A stretch of 38,050 bases of DNA from an uncultured Planctomycetaceae bacterium (lineage in GTDB: Bacteria; Planctomycetota; Planctomycetia; Pirellulales; UBA1268). Positions within the stretch are counted from its first letter, which is position 1, and every line of letters starts with the position of its first letter. A program made the translations under genes and the position numbers. Where the stretch lies: assembly GCA_903919035.1 (NCBI GenBank), contig CAIXGY010000248.1, forward strand, positions 1 to 38,050, read 5' to 3'. The notes beneath the pieces were generated by a model. The model ran no database searches and was not told the DNA's origin. It saw only the letters and a program-made list of their open reading frames with translations. Positions 30,173 to 38,050 of this stretch are shown piece after piece.

Positions 30173-30823
30173 TCAGGCCGCTGCCGGCCGTTCCAGGAGC
30201 GTGGTGAGCACGCGAAATTCCTCCCCGTCCTTCACGCCCGTGAACACCGTCTCCCGCTCGACCGCGAGACCCACGTTCACGAACAGGTCGCGGTACGTGT
30301 CGATGAGGAACGGTCGCATGAGCCAATCGCGCTCAGCGCCGTAGGTGTTCGAGAGCAGCAGTCGGCCCCCCGGTGCCAGTGCGTCCCGGAGTTCGAGGGC
30401 CAACATGCCGAGGTCGAAGAAGGGATAGAGCCAGCCCAGGGAGTAGACGGTTTCGGCGAGCACGACGAGATCCCAGGGCCCGCCCGCGGCGAAGTCGTGG
30501 TCCATGGCGTTGGCGGCCAGAAACTCCACGGTGCCGGGGGCCGACTCCGGCGCGGCCCGACTCCGGGCCCGCTCGATCGCCGCCGTCGCCACGTCGATCG
30601 CCAGCACGTGGTCGGCGAGCCCGCGCAGCAGCACGGTCAGACAGCCCGAGCCGCAGCCGATCTCGACCACCCGCCGGTAGCGACGGTCGGCGACCATGCT
30701 GGCGAGGAACGCATGGCGATCCCGCTCGTAGGCCGACGTTTCAAAGTCCCAAGCATCGCCCGCCGTCCAGACCCGCTCATAGTGCTCGCGGATCCTCGTG
30801 TCGGCGGCGGTGCGATCGATCAT
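30173..30823 (-). CDS. NodS-like SAM-dependent methyltransferase
   Basis: A 216-aa class I methyltransferase. SAYERDRHAFLASMVADRRY precedes motif I, VVEIGCGSGCLTVLL (residues 52-66), and ends with VLAIDVATAAIERAR, which is the NodS-like arrangement. DLVVLAETVYSL is motif IV and LAPGGRLLLSN motif VI. NodS methylates the free amine of deacetylated chito-oligosaccharides. With a ChbG-like deacetylase 3 kb downstream, an N-methylated amino sugar is plausible but unproven. The start ATG 30823 overlaps the stop of the PEP-CTERM gene by ATGA, so it is translated with a surface-protein gene, an unexpected partner. Confidence 0.82.
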   Translation of the reverse strand: MIDRTAADTRIREHYERVWTAGDAWDFETSAYERDRHAFLASMVADRRYRRVVEIGCGSGCLTVLLRGLADHVLAIDVATAAIERARSRAAPESAPGTVEFLAANAMDHDFAAGGPWDLVVLAETVYSLGWLYPFFDLGMLALELRDALAPGGRLLLSNTYGAERDWLMRPFLIDTYRDLFVNVGLAVERETVFTGVKDGEEFRVLTTLLERPAAA

Positions 30824-33102
30824 CGGGCGACCGGTCGGCGGCGCTGCCGGAGGCCCAGGCCCGCTGCCGCGAGCCCCGCGGCCGCAATGGCCAGCGTGCC
30901 CGGCTCCGGCACCACCAAGAGCACGCCGGTCGTTTGGTCGAACGTCACGTATTGCCCCTCGCCGGTCGTGCCCGTGGTCCACACGCCGTCCGTCGGGCCG
31001 GTGAAGGCGAGGCCGTCGTACGGCGAACCGGGGGCCGAGAAGGTGATGCCGGTCAGGTTGCCCGATTGGGTCGTGAAGCCGCTGAACAGGTCGAACGCGG
31101 TGAAGTTGGCGTAACTGCCCGCCAGCGTGATCTCCAGCTGGCCACCCCAGGTGATCGCCGGGGTGATGCCGGTGAACGTCACCTGGTCGTGGAGGGTGCC
31201 CGGGGTCGTGCCGCTGACCTGGAGCTTCGTGGTGCCACCCGTAGCCTGCGAGAAGCCACCGACGCCGAAGATCGTGGTCGCGGAAGGACTCGCACCCGGG
31301 TCGAAGACGGCCCCGGGCAACACGCTGAACAGGCCGAGCACGCTGCCCGTGCCGGCGAGCGTGCCCGAGGTCACCGTCGTGGGGCCGGTGAACTGGTTGG
31401 CCGCGTTGAGGTAGAGCGTCCCCAGGCCAAGCTTCGTCAGACCGCCGACGTTGCTGGCCTCGATCGCCGAAGCGAACGTCACCAACTCGCCGTTGGTGTC
31501 GATCGAGATGGCGCCTGCGCTGTTCGTGAACCGATTCGAGTAGTCGAGCGTGTTGACCGACGTGTACCGCAGCGTGCCGCCGCCGAAGTCGATGTCGCCG
31601 CCGCCGGCGAGGGCATTCAGCGAGCCCATCACGAGCACGCCGCCGTCGATCGCCGTCGAGCCGGTGTAGGAGTTGCTGCCGGTGAGCGTGAGCGTGCCGG
31701 AACCGGCAAGGCCGAAGGAGACGCTGCCCGAGCCGTCACGGATGGTGCCGGCGTAGGTCGTGTTGGCCGCCGAGGTGCTCTGCAGCGAGGAGGCGCCGCT
31801 GCGGCTCTCGATCAGGCCCGCGGTCGAGCCGCTGAGGGCACCGACCTGCAGCGACTGGCCGTTGAGGTTCAGGCCAGCGGTGTTCACGGCCAGGAAGCCG
31901 GTGCCGAGGGCCGTGGAACTGCCGACGGTGAGCGATCCGGTCGTGACCGTCGTGCCGCCCGAGTAGGAGTTCGACCCGCTGATGACCACGCGGCTCCAGG
32001 TTCCACTGCCTTCGACATTGACACCGCCCACGCCGAACATCGTGCCGGTGATCTCGATCGGCAGGCCCGTGGTCTGCGTGCCCTGCCGCTGCGAACGCAG
32101 CGTGAGCAGGCTCGTGGTCAGGTCCACGTTGCCGGAGATCACGAACTTGGAGGTGGTGTCGCCGGCGGCGCCCGATGACGTGCTGAAGCGGGTGTTGCCG
32201 GCGACCGTGATCGGCCCGGCGTAGACGGCCGTCTGCCCCGCGATCCCGAACGACCCCGTCAAAGAGCCGCTGCCCGCCCCAGAGCCGCTGATCGTGAGCG
32301 TGTTCGTCACGGTCGAACTGTTCCGCACCAGCAGCGTGCCGTTGTCGCTCACGGTCACCGCGCCGCTGCCGAACGCGGAGTTGTTCGACGTGGAGGCCAG
32401 CAGGGTGACCGCATCGACCCGCGCTCCGGTCTGCACGAAACCGCCGCGAATCCAGGTGCCGCCGGCGTAGCTGTTCGTGCCCCCGAGGTAGACGTATTCC
32501 GTGGTGCCGACTGAACCGTCGTCGAAGATGACGGCTCCAGTGCCGGAGATGGGGCCCATCAGGCTGAGGTTGTGCAGGTTGTTGGTGGTCACCGTCGACG
32601 TCCCGGCGAGGGTGAGTGCGGAGAAGATCATGTCGCCGTTCGAGTTGGAACCGAAGGGATTGTTCGTTCCACCCGCGGCCGTGGTCGTGATCGTCGAGCC
32701 GTCGAGGGCGAACGTGCCACCGGTGATGTTGATGAAGGCGTTCTGACCGGGGGCCAGCGTGCCGGTGTTGGTAAATGACATCGAACTGATGTTCACCAGG
32801 CCGACGTTGTTCACGGTCGCCACGACGAACCCCGAGGACTGGTTCGTGCCACTGAACACGAGATCGTAGGTGCCCGAGGTCGTCGGGGCGTTGGCCGAGG
32901 GATTCCAGTTGCCCGCCGTCGTCCAGTCGAGATTGCCGCCGCTGCCCGTCCACGTGGTGAGCGTGCCGGCGGACGCCGGAGACGACAGCAGCGCCAGGGC
33001 GACCGCGAGGATCGCCCAGGCGATCGCGGTCACCGTCTTGTCGGCCAAGACGCCGGAGACGCGGTGCAGGGGATGGGGCTGGCGGGTGCGGAGCATGACC
33101 AT
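30820..33102 (-). CDS. Secreted PEP-CTERM protein with autotransporter-type beta repeats
   Basis: A 760-aa exported protein. The N-terminus has a signal peptide (hydrophobic AIAWAILAVALALL, cleavage after SPASA at residue 45). The body consists of Ser/Thr/Gly-rich beta-solenoid repeats of the autotransporter-associated type (LTLTGSNSYTGSTAIDGGVL; LYLNAANQFTGPTTVTSGTL). The C-terminus is a PEP-CTERM sorting signal: PEPGT at 732-736, a hydrophobic helix, then RQRRRPVAR. An exosortase encoded elsewhere would cut and anchor it. AGGAAG lies ahead of ATG 33102. There is no beta-barrel translocator, so it is not a true autotransporter. It lies 20 bases after the next, larger protein of the same kind and is coupled to a methyltransferase. 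Confidence 0.9.
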   Translation of the reverse strand: MVMLRTRQPHPLHRVSGVLADKTVTAIAWAILAVALALLSSPASAGTLTTWTGSGGNLDWTTAGNWNPSANAPTTSGTYDLVFSGTNQSSGFVVATVNNVGLVNISSMSFTNTGTLAPGQNAFINITGGTFALDGSTITTTAAGGTNNPFGSNSNGDMIFSALTLAGTSTVTTNNLHNLSLMGPISGTGAVIFDDGSVGTTEYVYLGGTNSYAGGTWIRGGFVQTGARVDAVTLLASTSNNSAFGSGAVTVSDNGTLLVRNSSTVTNTLTISGSGAGSGSLTGSFGIAGQTAVYAGPITVAGNTRFSTSSGAAGDTTSKFVISGNVDLTTSLLTLRSQRQGTQTTGLPIEITGTMFGVGGVNVEGSGTWSRVVISGSNSYSGGTTVTTGSLTVGSSTALGTGFLAVNTAGLNLNGQSLQVGALSGSTAGLIESRSGASSLQSTSAANTTYAGTIRDGSGSVSFGLAGSGTLTLTGSNSYTGSTAIDGGVLVMGSLNALAGGGDIDFGGGTLRYTSVNTLDYSNRFTNSAGAISIDTNGELVTFASAIEASNVGGLTKLGLGTLYLNAANQFTGPTTVTSGTLAGTGSVLGLFSVLPGAVFDPGASPSATTIFGVGGFSQATGGTTKLQVSGTTPGTLHDQVTFTGITPAITWGGQLEITLAGSYANFTAFDLFSGFTTQSGNLTGITFSAPGSPYDGLAFTGPTDGVWTTGTTGEGQYVTFDQTTGVLLVVPEPGTLAIAAAGLAAAGLGLRQRRRPVAR

Positions 33103-33122
33103 GGCGAACTTCCTGGAAGGGA

Positions 33123-36100
33123 TCAGCGAACGGGGTGAGAAGCGGAGGAGATCAGGCGACTGCGGGCGATCCGCCGCCGCAGCGTGGACAGGCCCAGGAC
33201 CGAAAGGAGGCTGGTGACGCCGAGCACGATGGTGGCGGGCTCGGGGACGGCGACGAACACGGTGACCGAGCTGCCGGGCGTCAGGCCCTCCTTCGTCTCG
33301 ACCCGGACCCGCTGCAGGAACTCGTCGGTGGCGATCGGCACGTAGTTGAAGCCGTTGAACGTCCGCACGCCGGCACCGTCGGTGCGGAGCCAGCCCACGT
33401 AGGTGGCGTTGCCGACGGCGGCCAGCAGTTGCGCGGGCGACAGTTGCTCGGCGTAGAAGCCCCCCTCGAACTCGTCGAGGTAGTTCACCGAGCCGGCGTT
33501 GAGATAGATGTCGATCACGTTGGTGGCATTCAAGGCCGCGCTCGCGAAGGGATCGGCGTTGGTGAGCCGGAGCACGTCGTTGAGAGCGCCGGTGCCGGTG
33601 ACGGCGTAATTCGGGGCCGACGACGTGAACTCGAACGCCGCGTTGAGGCCCGTGGAGCCGTCGAACACGCCGGCCGTGAGGATCCCGACGCCCGAGTCAC
33701 CCGGGCTCACGAGGCCGGCACCGGAGAGCGTGCCACCGATCGAGCCGGTGCCGCCGACGGTGCCGCCCGCGAGGACGGAGGTGTCGGAACCGAGCGAGCC
33801 GACGACGTTCATTTGGCCAGCCTCGACGATCGTGCCGCCGGTGAACGTGCTCGTGCCGGTGAGCGTGAGCAGGCCCGCCGACACCTTCGTGAGCGAGCCG
33901 GTGCCGCTGATGCCGGTGGCGAGCGAGAGCGGCGCCGCGTTGTCGATCACGAGCAGACCGGAGTTGCCGAGGGCGGTCTGGCCGAACGACGCGCCATCGA
34001 CCAGCGTGACGCTGCCGCCGGCCTCGACGAGCACGTCGGCGGCCGAGGTGACGGTTCCGGCGATGATCGCGGAGCCGGACACGTGCAGTTGGCCGCCGAT
34101 CGTGGCCGACGAGCCGACGGTGGCGAGGCCACCGGCGTCCACGTTGAACGTGGCGCCCGACGAGTTGCTGCCGTTGAACGCCACGACACCGCCGTTCGAC
34201 ACGTCGAGGTTGCCGGTCAGCGAACCGGAGAACGTGCCGGTGCCGGCGACTTGATACGAGCCCGCCGCCGTGCCGGCCACGGTGACGAGGCCGCCGCCGA
34301 GCACGTTCACGCTGGGCAGGCCGGACGATAGCGACGTGAAGTCGGCCACGCCGCCGGCGTTCACCGTCACGAGCGCACCCACGGTCGACTCGAACGAGGC
34401 CGTGCCGCCGGTGAGCACGTTCACCGCGCCGTTCGAGGTGCCCGTGAAGATCACGAGGGTCGAGACGTCGGACACCTGGCCCGAGCCCGTGTTCAGCAGG
34501 ATGCCGCCCGGGAGGACGTTGAGGACGTTCGAGATGTCGCGGTTGTTGAAGTCGAGCGTGGCGCCCGACGCGACCGTGACCGTGCCCAGGCCGAGCGGAT
34601 TCACGCCCGAGAGCAGCGACACGGTGCCCTGGGAGATCGTGGTGTCGCCCGCGTAGGTGCTGTTGCCGTTGATGAACAGGGTGCCGAGGCCGGTCTTCGT
34701 GAGATCGGAGCCCGCCGAGCCCGCCACGGCATTGTGGAACGTGATGGCCGCGCCGGCGGAAATGTCGACGATCAGGTCGGAGCCGAGCGTCAGGTCGGCA
34801 TGGATCGCGTGGGAGCCGGCGGTGACCGTGATGCCGGCCGAGTTCGTGCCGGCTGCCACCAGCGTCATGGCGCCGCTGCCGCCGGTCTGGTAGATCTCGT
34901 AGGCTCCCGCGGCGTTGTTGAAGGTGAGCGACGCGAGGCTGATGTTCGCGCCATTCGTGTTGATCGCCGCGGTGCCGCCGGTCAGAGCCGAGCCGAAGGT
35001 TGCGGTGTCGACGTTGGTGAACGCGGCGTCGAGGCCGGGCGAGCCCTCGTTCGTGCCCCAGTTGGCGCCGAAGCCGCTCGCGAACGTGCCCCAGTTGCCG
35101 CCGCCGTTGGTGGCCCAGGTGGACTGGCCGCTGTAGACCTGGCCGGTGACGGCGACAGTGACGTTCGGGATCGAGCCGAACTCGGCCGCGACCGGCGACG
35201 AGTAGGTGCCGCTGATCGCACCGAGCGTGGAACCGGTGCCGGAGAGCGTGTACGTGGTCGATTGCGGGGACGAGGCGCCCGCGAACACGTTGGTGCCGCT
35301 GGTCAGGCCGAGCGAGAAGCCGGCCGGGCCGCCGGTGAAGGAGCCGAGCGTGGCGTCGGCCGTCGTGGCGTTCAGGCCGGTGCTCGTGACGGTGAGCGTC
35401 GGCGTGCTGGACGAGCCGCCCGCGTGGACGAAGCCGAGGGCGAGGGTCGCGGTGCTGGTCGTGAACGTCCGCTGATTCACCGGGTTGGCGGTGTAATTGA
35501 TCACCACCGGATCGATCGAGCCGAGTTCGGCCGTGACGGTCGAGGAGAAGGAGCCTGAGAGCAGGCCGGCGAGGGTCGCCGAGCCGGTGAGCGTGTAGCC
35601 GGCGGTCTGGCTCTCGGAGGCGCCGGCGAAGTTCGTGGAGCCGCTCGCCAGCGAGAGCGTGTAGCCGTTGCTCGAGGAGAACGAGCCGAGCGAGGCGTTG
35701 GCCGTCGTGGCCGACAGGCCCAGGCTCGTCACGCCCGTCGTGCCGGTCGGGACGGCATTCGTGATCAGGTAGCGGCCGAGGGCCACCGTGGCGGGTGACA
35801 CGGAGAACGTCCGCTGGTTCACGACCGTGAGCGAGCCAGTGGCGGTGGAGGTGGTGGTGATCGAGGCGGCGTCGGTGTTGGTGATCGACCAGTTCTGCGT
35901 GCCGGCGGTCGAGCCGGTGGCGAGCGTGCCGCTGACGGCGGTGCTCGAGCCAGCGGTCACGTTGCCCGTCGTGAATCCCGAGCCGGTGAGGCCGGTCGAG
36001 GCCAGGCCGAGGGCGAGGGCCGTCGAGTTCACCGGCGAGGAGTTCGTGATCGTGCCGGAGACCGCGACGTTCGTGTTGACCAGGGCCCGGGTCACCGCGC

Positions 36101-38050
36101 CGGTCGTCATCGTGAAGGTCGTGGCCTGGTTGGCCCGGAACTGTGCATCCACCTCGTTGGCGTTCACCGTGCCGTAGCGGATCAGGTAATTCGAGGCGAG
36201 GCCCGTGACCGTGGCGAACGTGCCGGTGAGCGAGCTGCCACCGATGAGCCGGTAGAGGCCGGCACCCGTCGCCATGCCCGTCAGATCGAGCGTGCTCGTG
36301 CCGGTGAGGGTGATCGCCCCGGTCGCCGAGAGCACCACGGTGGAGGTGGCGCTCGCCGTCGGGGCCATCCGGATCGTGCCACCCGATCCCGAGAAGGCGA
36401 GGCTGCCGATGGCGTTGGTGAACGAGCCCATCGAGAGCACGCCGATCCCGCCGTCACCGCCGGCGTCGGAGCCGCCGAGCGTCACGGCCGAGTTGGAGGG
36501 GATGGCGTTCGAGATGCCGAGGGCCAGCGTGCCGCTGGAGTTGACGAACGTGGGGCCGGTGTAGGTGTTCAGGGCCGAGAGCGTCGTGAGGCCGAACTGG
36601 ACGGCGAGGTCGGAGTTGGCCAGGGCTCCCACGATCGATCCGGTGACGGTGATGCCCTGGGCGCCGCCCTGGAGTCGGAGGATCGTGCCGTTCTTCGTGA
36701 GCGTGCCGGAGAGCGTGAGCAGGCCCGAGCCGGCGTTTTGGATCGTGTCGGTGCCGTTGCCGAGCGCGAAGACGTTCTTCGAGAGCGTGCCCGAGCCGCC
36801 GGTGTAGAGGAGGCGACCCGAGGACGTGCCGGCCAGGCCGAGGTTGAGCCGGGCGTTCGTGCCGAGGGGCTGGCTCACGGCGCCCGCGAGCACCGTGCCC
36901 ACGCTGATCGTGCCCGACTGAATCGTCGTGGTGCCGGAATAGGTGTTCGTGGCGGAGAGCGTGAGCGTGCCGTTGCCGGTTTTGGTGAGGCCGCCGGTCG
37001 TGGTGCCGATGATGCCGGTGATGTTCGTGTTGCCGGCGCCGCCGACCGTGAAGCCGAAGGTGTTGCCGGAGATGGCTCCCAGCGTGAGCAGTGTGTTGGC
37101 GGCGGGATTGAACGTCGCCCCGGCGGCGGAGAGCGTGACGGCGCCGAACGTGAGGCCCGCGGTGCCGCTGGTGACGGTCGTCGCGTCGGTGTCGAGCGTG
37201 AGGGTCTGGGCGCCGATCGAGAGCGTGCCGAGCGTGTGGGTGACGCCCGCGCCGGCGGAGGTGCGGTCGGACCGGATCGTGCCGCTGGCCGTGAGCGTCG
37301 TGTTGCGGTTCAGGGCCAGTGGGGTGTCGTTGGCGATCTCCAGGTTGCCACCACCGATGGTCAGCGTGCCCTGGCCGAGGGCGTTGGTGCTCGTCGTCAC
37401 CCGGATCCAACCATTGCTGATGGTCGTCAGGCCGCTGTAGGTGTTGGACGCGGCGAGCGTGAGCGTGCCGGCGCCGTCCTTCGTGAGGGTGGCGGTGGTG
37501 TTGGTGATGCCGTCGTTGACCTCGATGTTGCCCGCACCGCCGAAGGTGAGGTTGTCGGCCGTGCCCGCGATGGCGTTGCCGGTGGCCACGTCGAGCCGCA
37601 GCAGGCCGGCGTCGGAGTTGATTCGTGCGGCCCCGGCGAGCGTGATCAGCCCGCCGTAGGTGTTCGTGCCGCTGATGTTCCTGACGGCACCGCCGCTGGA
37701 GATGCCAGTGCCGATGAGCGAGAGGGCCTCGGCTCCCACGGTGATGTTGTTCGTCAGTTCGAGGGCGCCGCCCGTGGTGATCGTCACGCCGCCGGCCGTC
37801 GTGCCGAGGGCGTTGCTGCTCGAGATCCGCAGGGCGCCGGCCCCGGCCGACATCGTGACCGCGCCGGTGAAGGAGTTGCTGCCGGAGAGGGAGAGGGTTC
37901 CCGTGCTGGTGGCCGGGATCAGAAAGTTGAAGGCCCCGGAGATGGGGCTGGAGATGCTCATGCCGGCAGCGCCGGCATTGAAGTTCGTGTTGGCCGTGAG
38001 CGTGATGCCGGCCAGGTTGATGGTCTGGAGGTTCGACGAACTGTTGACGA
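33123..38050 (-). CDS. Giant PEP-CTERM beta-repeat surface protein, 5' end beyond window
   Basis: At least 1640 codons remain open to the right edge; the first in-window ATG (37961) is internal, because repeat-type sequence (INLAGITLTANTNFN) continues upstream. Most of the chain is autotransporter-associated beta-strand repeats (for example GTLTLSATNTYSGTTTIQSG). The region 34983-36130 instead holds about three longer repeats. The C-terminus is AVPEPATIVLGVTSLLSVLG followed by LSTLRRRIARSR, a PEP-CTERM anchor, with an extra ISSASHPVR tail after the basic stop. It should be an elongated, Ser/Thr-rich surface fibre, suited to carrying O-linked glycans. The signal peptide is outside the window. 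Confidence 0.88.
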   Translation of the reverse strand, partial: VNSSSNLQTINLAGITLTANTNFNAGAAGMSISSPISGAFNFLIPATSTGTLSLSGSNSFTGAVTMSAGAGALRISSSNALGTTAGGVTITTGGALELTNNITVGAEALSLIGTGISSGGAVRNISGTNTYGGLITLAGAARINSDAGLLRLDVATGNAIAGTADNLTFGGAGNIEVNDGITNTTATLTKDGAGTLTLAASNTYSGLTTISNGWIRVTTSTNALGQGTLTIGGGNLEIANDTPLALNRNTTLTASGTIRSDRTSAGAGVTHTLGTLSIGAQTLTLDTDATTVTSGTAGLTFGAVTLSAAGATFNPAANTLLTLGAISGNTFGFTVGGAGNTNITGIIGTTTGGLTKTGNGTLTLSATNTYSGTTTIQSGTISVGTVLAGAVSQPLGTNARLNLGLAGTSSGRLLYTGGSGTLSKNVFALGNGTDTIQNAGSGLLTLSGTLTKNGTILRLQGGAQGITVTGSIVGALANSDLAVQFGLTTLSALNTYTGPTFVNSSGTLALGISNAIPSNSAVTLGGSDAGGDGGIGVLSMGSFTNAIGSLAFSGSGGTIRMAPTASATSTVVLSATGAITLTGTSTLDLTGMATGAGLYRLIGGSSLTGTFATVTGLASNYLIRYGTVNANEVDAQFRANQATTFTMTTGAVTRALVNTNVAVSGTITNSSPVNSTALALGLASTGLTGSGFTTGNVTAGSSTAVSGTLATGSTAGTQNWSITNTDAASITTTSTATGSLTVVNQRTFSVSPATVALGRYLITNAVPTGTTGVTSLGLSATTANASLGSFSSSNGYTLSLASGSTNFAGASESQTAGYTLTGSATLAGLLSGSFSSTVTAELGSIDPVVINYTANPVNQRTFTTSTATLALGFVHAGGSSSTPTLTVTSTGLNATTADATLGSFTGGPAGFSLGLTSGTNVFAGASSPQSTTYTLSGTGSTLGAISGTYSSPVAAEFGSIPNVTVAVTGQVYSGQSTWATNGGGNWGTFASGFGANWGTNEGSPGLDAAFTNVDTATFGSALTGGTAAINTNGANISLASLTFNNAAGAYEIYQTGGSGAMTLVAAGTNSAGITVTAGSHAIHADLTLGSDLIVDISAGAAITFHNAVAGSAGSDLTKTGLGTLFINGNSTYAGDTTISQGTVSLLSGVNPLGLGTVTVASGATLDFNNRDISNVLNVLPGGILLNTGSGQVSDVSTLVIFTGTSNGAVNVLTGGTASFESTVGALVTVNAGGVADFTSLSSGLPSVNVLGGGLVTVAGTAAGSYQVAGTGTFSGSLTGNLDVSNGGVVAFNGSNSSGATFNVDAGGLATVGSSATIGGQLHVSGSAIIAGTVTSAADVLVEAGGSVTLVDGASFGQTALGNSGLLVIDNAAPLSLATGISGTGSLTKVSAGLLTLTGTSTFTGGTIVEAGQMNVVGSLGSDTSVLAGGTVGGTGSIGGTLSGAGLVSPGDSGVGILTAGVFDGSTGLNAAFEFTSSAPNYAVTGTGALNDVLRLTNADPFASAALNATNVIDIYLNAGSVNYLDEFEGGFYAEQLSPAQLLAAVGNATYVGWLRTDGAGVRTFNGFNYVPIATDEFLQRVRVETKEGLTPGSSVTVFVAVPEPATIVLGVTSLLSVLGLSTLRRRIARSRLISSASHPVR
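35463..36130 (-). repeat. Tandem ~110-residue repeats inside giant surface protein
   Basis: The sequence NQRTF occurs near 35463-35480 and again near 35808-35822, about 342 bases apart. A weaker copy (NQATTFTMTTGAV) lies near 36110-36130. Each unit carries ATTA(N/D)A(S/T)LGSF, then L(A/T)SG(S/T)N.FAGAS, then a TYTL/GYTL strand. The units differ in composition from the short beta-strand repeats on either side and resemble Ig-like modules in spacing. Confidence 0.6.

Noticed and set aside
30820-38050. Classical type V autotransporters
   Set aside because: The repeats are of the autotransporter-associated kind, but both proteins end in a PEP-CTERM helix and basic tail, not in a beta-barrel translocator.
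33123-38050. A CRISPR-like or satellite array suggested by many recurring short strings such as GAGCGTGAGCGTGCC
   Set aside because: The recurrences are irregular in spacing, degenerate, and in frame with repeated Leu-Thr-Leu beta-strand codons, so they are protein repeats.

Overview
The window is high-GC bacterial DNA that is almost entirely coding; no gap between genes exceeds 300 bases. The best taxonomic guess is a Planctomycetota member (Pirellulales-like). The reasons are two very large secreted proteins built from autotransporter-type beta-strand repeats and ending in PEP-CTERM anchors, several sulfotransferases beside divergent glycosyltransferases, and frequent GTG starts with ATGA/GTGA overlaps. 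This is an inference from gene content; there is no rRNA or housekeeping gene to confirm it.

Layout: (1) 1-4278: a divergent pair of units, with a phosphotransferase (cut by the window edge) on the minus strand and, on the plus strand, a GT4 glycosyltransferase, a GINT1-like beta-propeller protein and a second phosphotransferase. (2) 4471-10779, minus: a coupled block of TauD-like dioxygenase, a one-module adenylation-carrier-thioesterase-TPR protein, a polytopic membrane protein and a DPM1-like GT2. (3) 10931-18214: CgeB-like glycosyltransferases, a pyruvyltransferase-like protein, three sulfotransferases and a QueC-like PP-loop enzyme, in alternating directions. (4) 18187-19016: a vapBC toxin-antitoxin pair bracketed by a perfect 29-bp direct repeat. 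The repeat lies at the 3' ends of the two convergent flanking genes, so the pair looks like a clean insertion. (5) 18989-38050: about 19 kb of minus-strand genes. They are two PEP-CTERM surface proteins, a NodS-like methyltransferase, a GH-A/GT2 fusion, a ChbG-like deacetylase, two more glycosyltransferases (one a GT4-GT2 fusion), a pyruvyltransferase-like protein sharing a domain with its neighbour, a sulfotransferase and a further CgeB-like glycosyltransferase.

Taken together, the window reads as part of a locus making a heavily decorated, sulfated surface glycan. Four sulfotransferases of different subfamilies, four paralogous CgeB-like glycosyltransferases, a deacetylase, a methyltransferase and two pyruvyltransferase-like proteins are interleaved. 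The NRPS-like module and dioxygenase could supply an activated amino acid or acyl group. The neighbouring PEP-CTERM proteins are candidate carriers or partners of the glycan, but nothing in the sequence proves the link. No exosortase, polymerase, flippase or PAPS-synthesis gene is seen here, so the pathway must be completed elsewhere.
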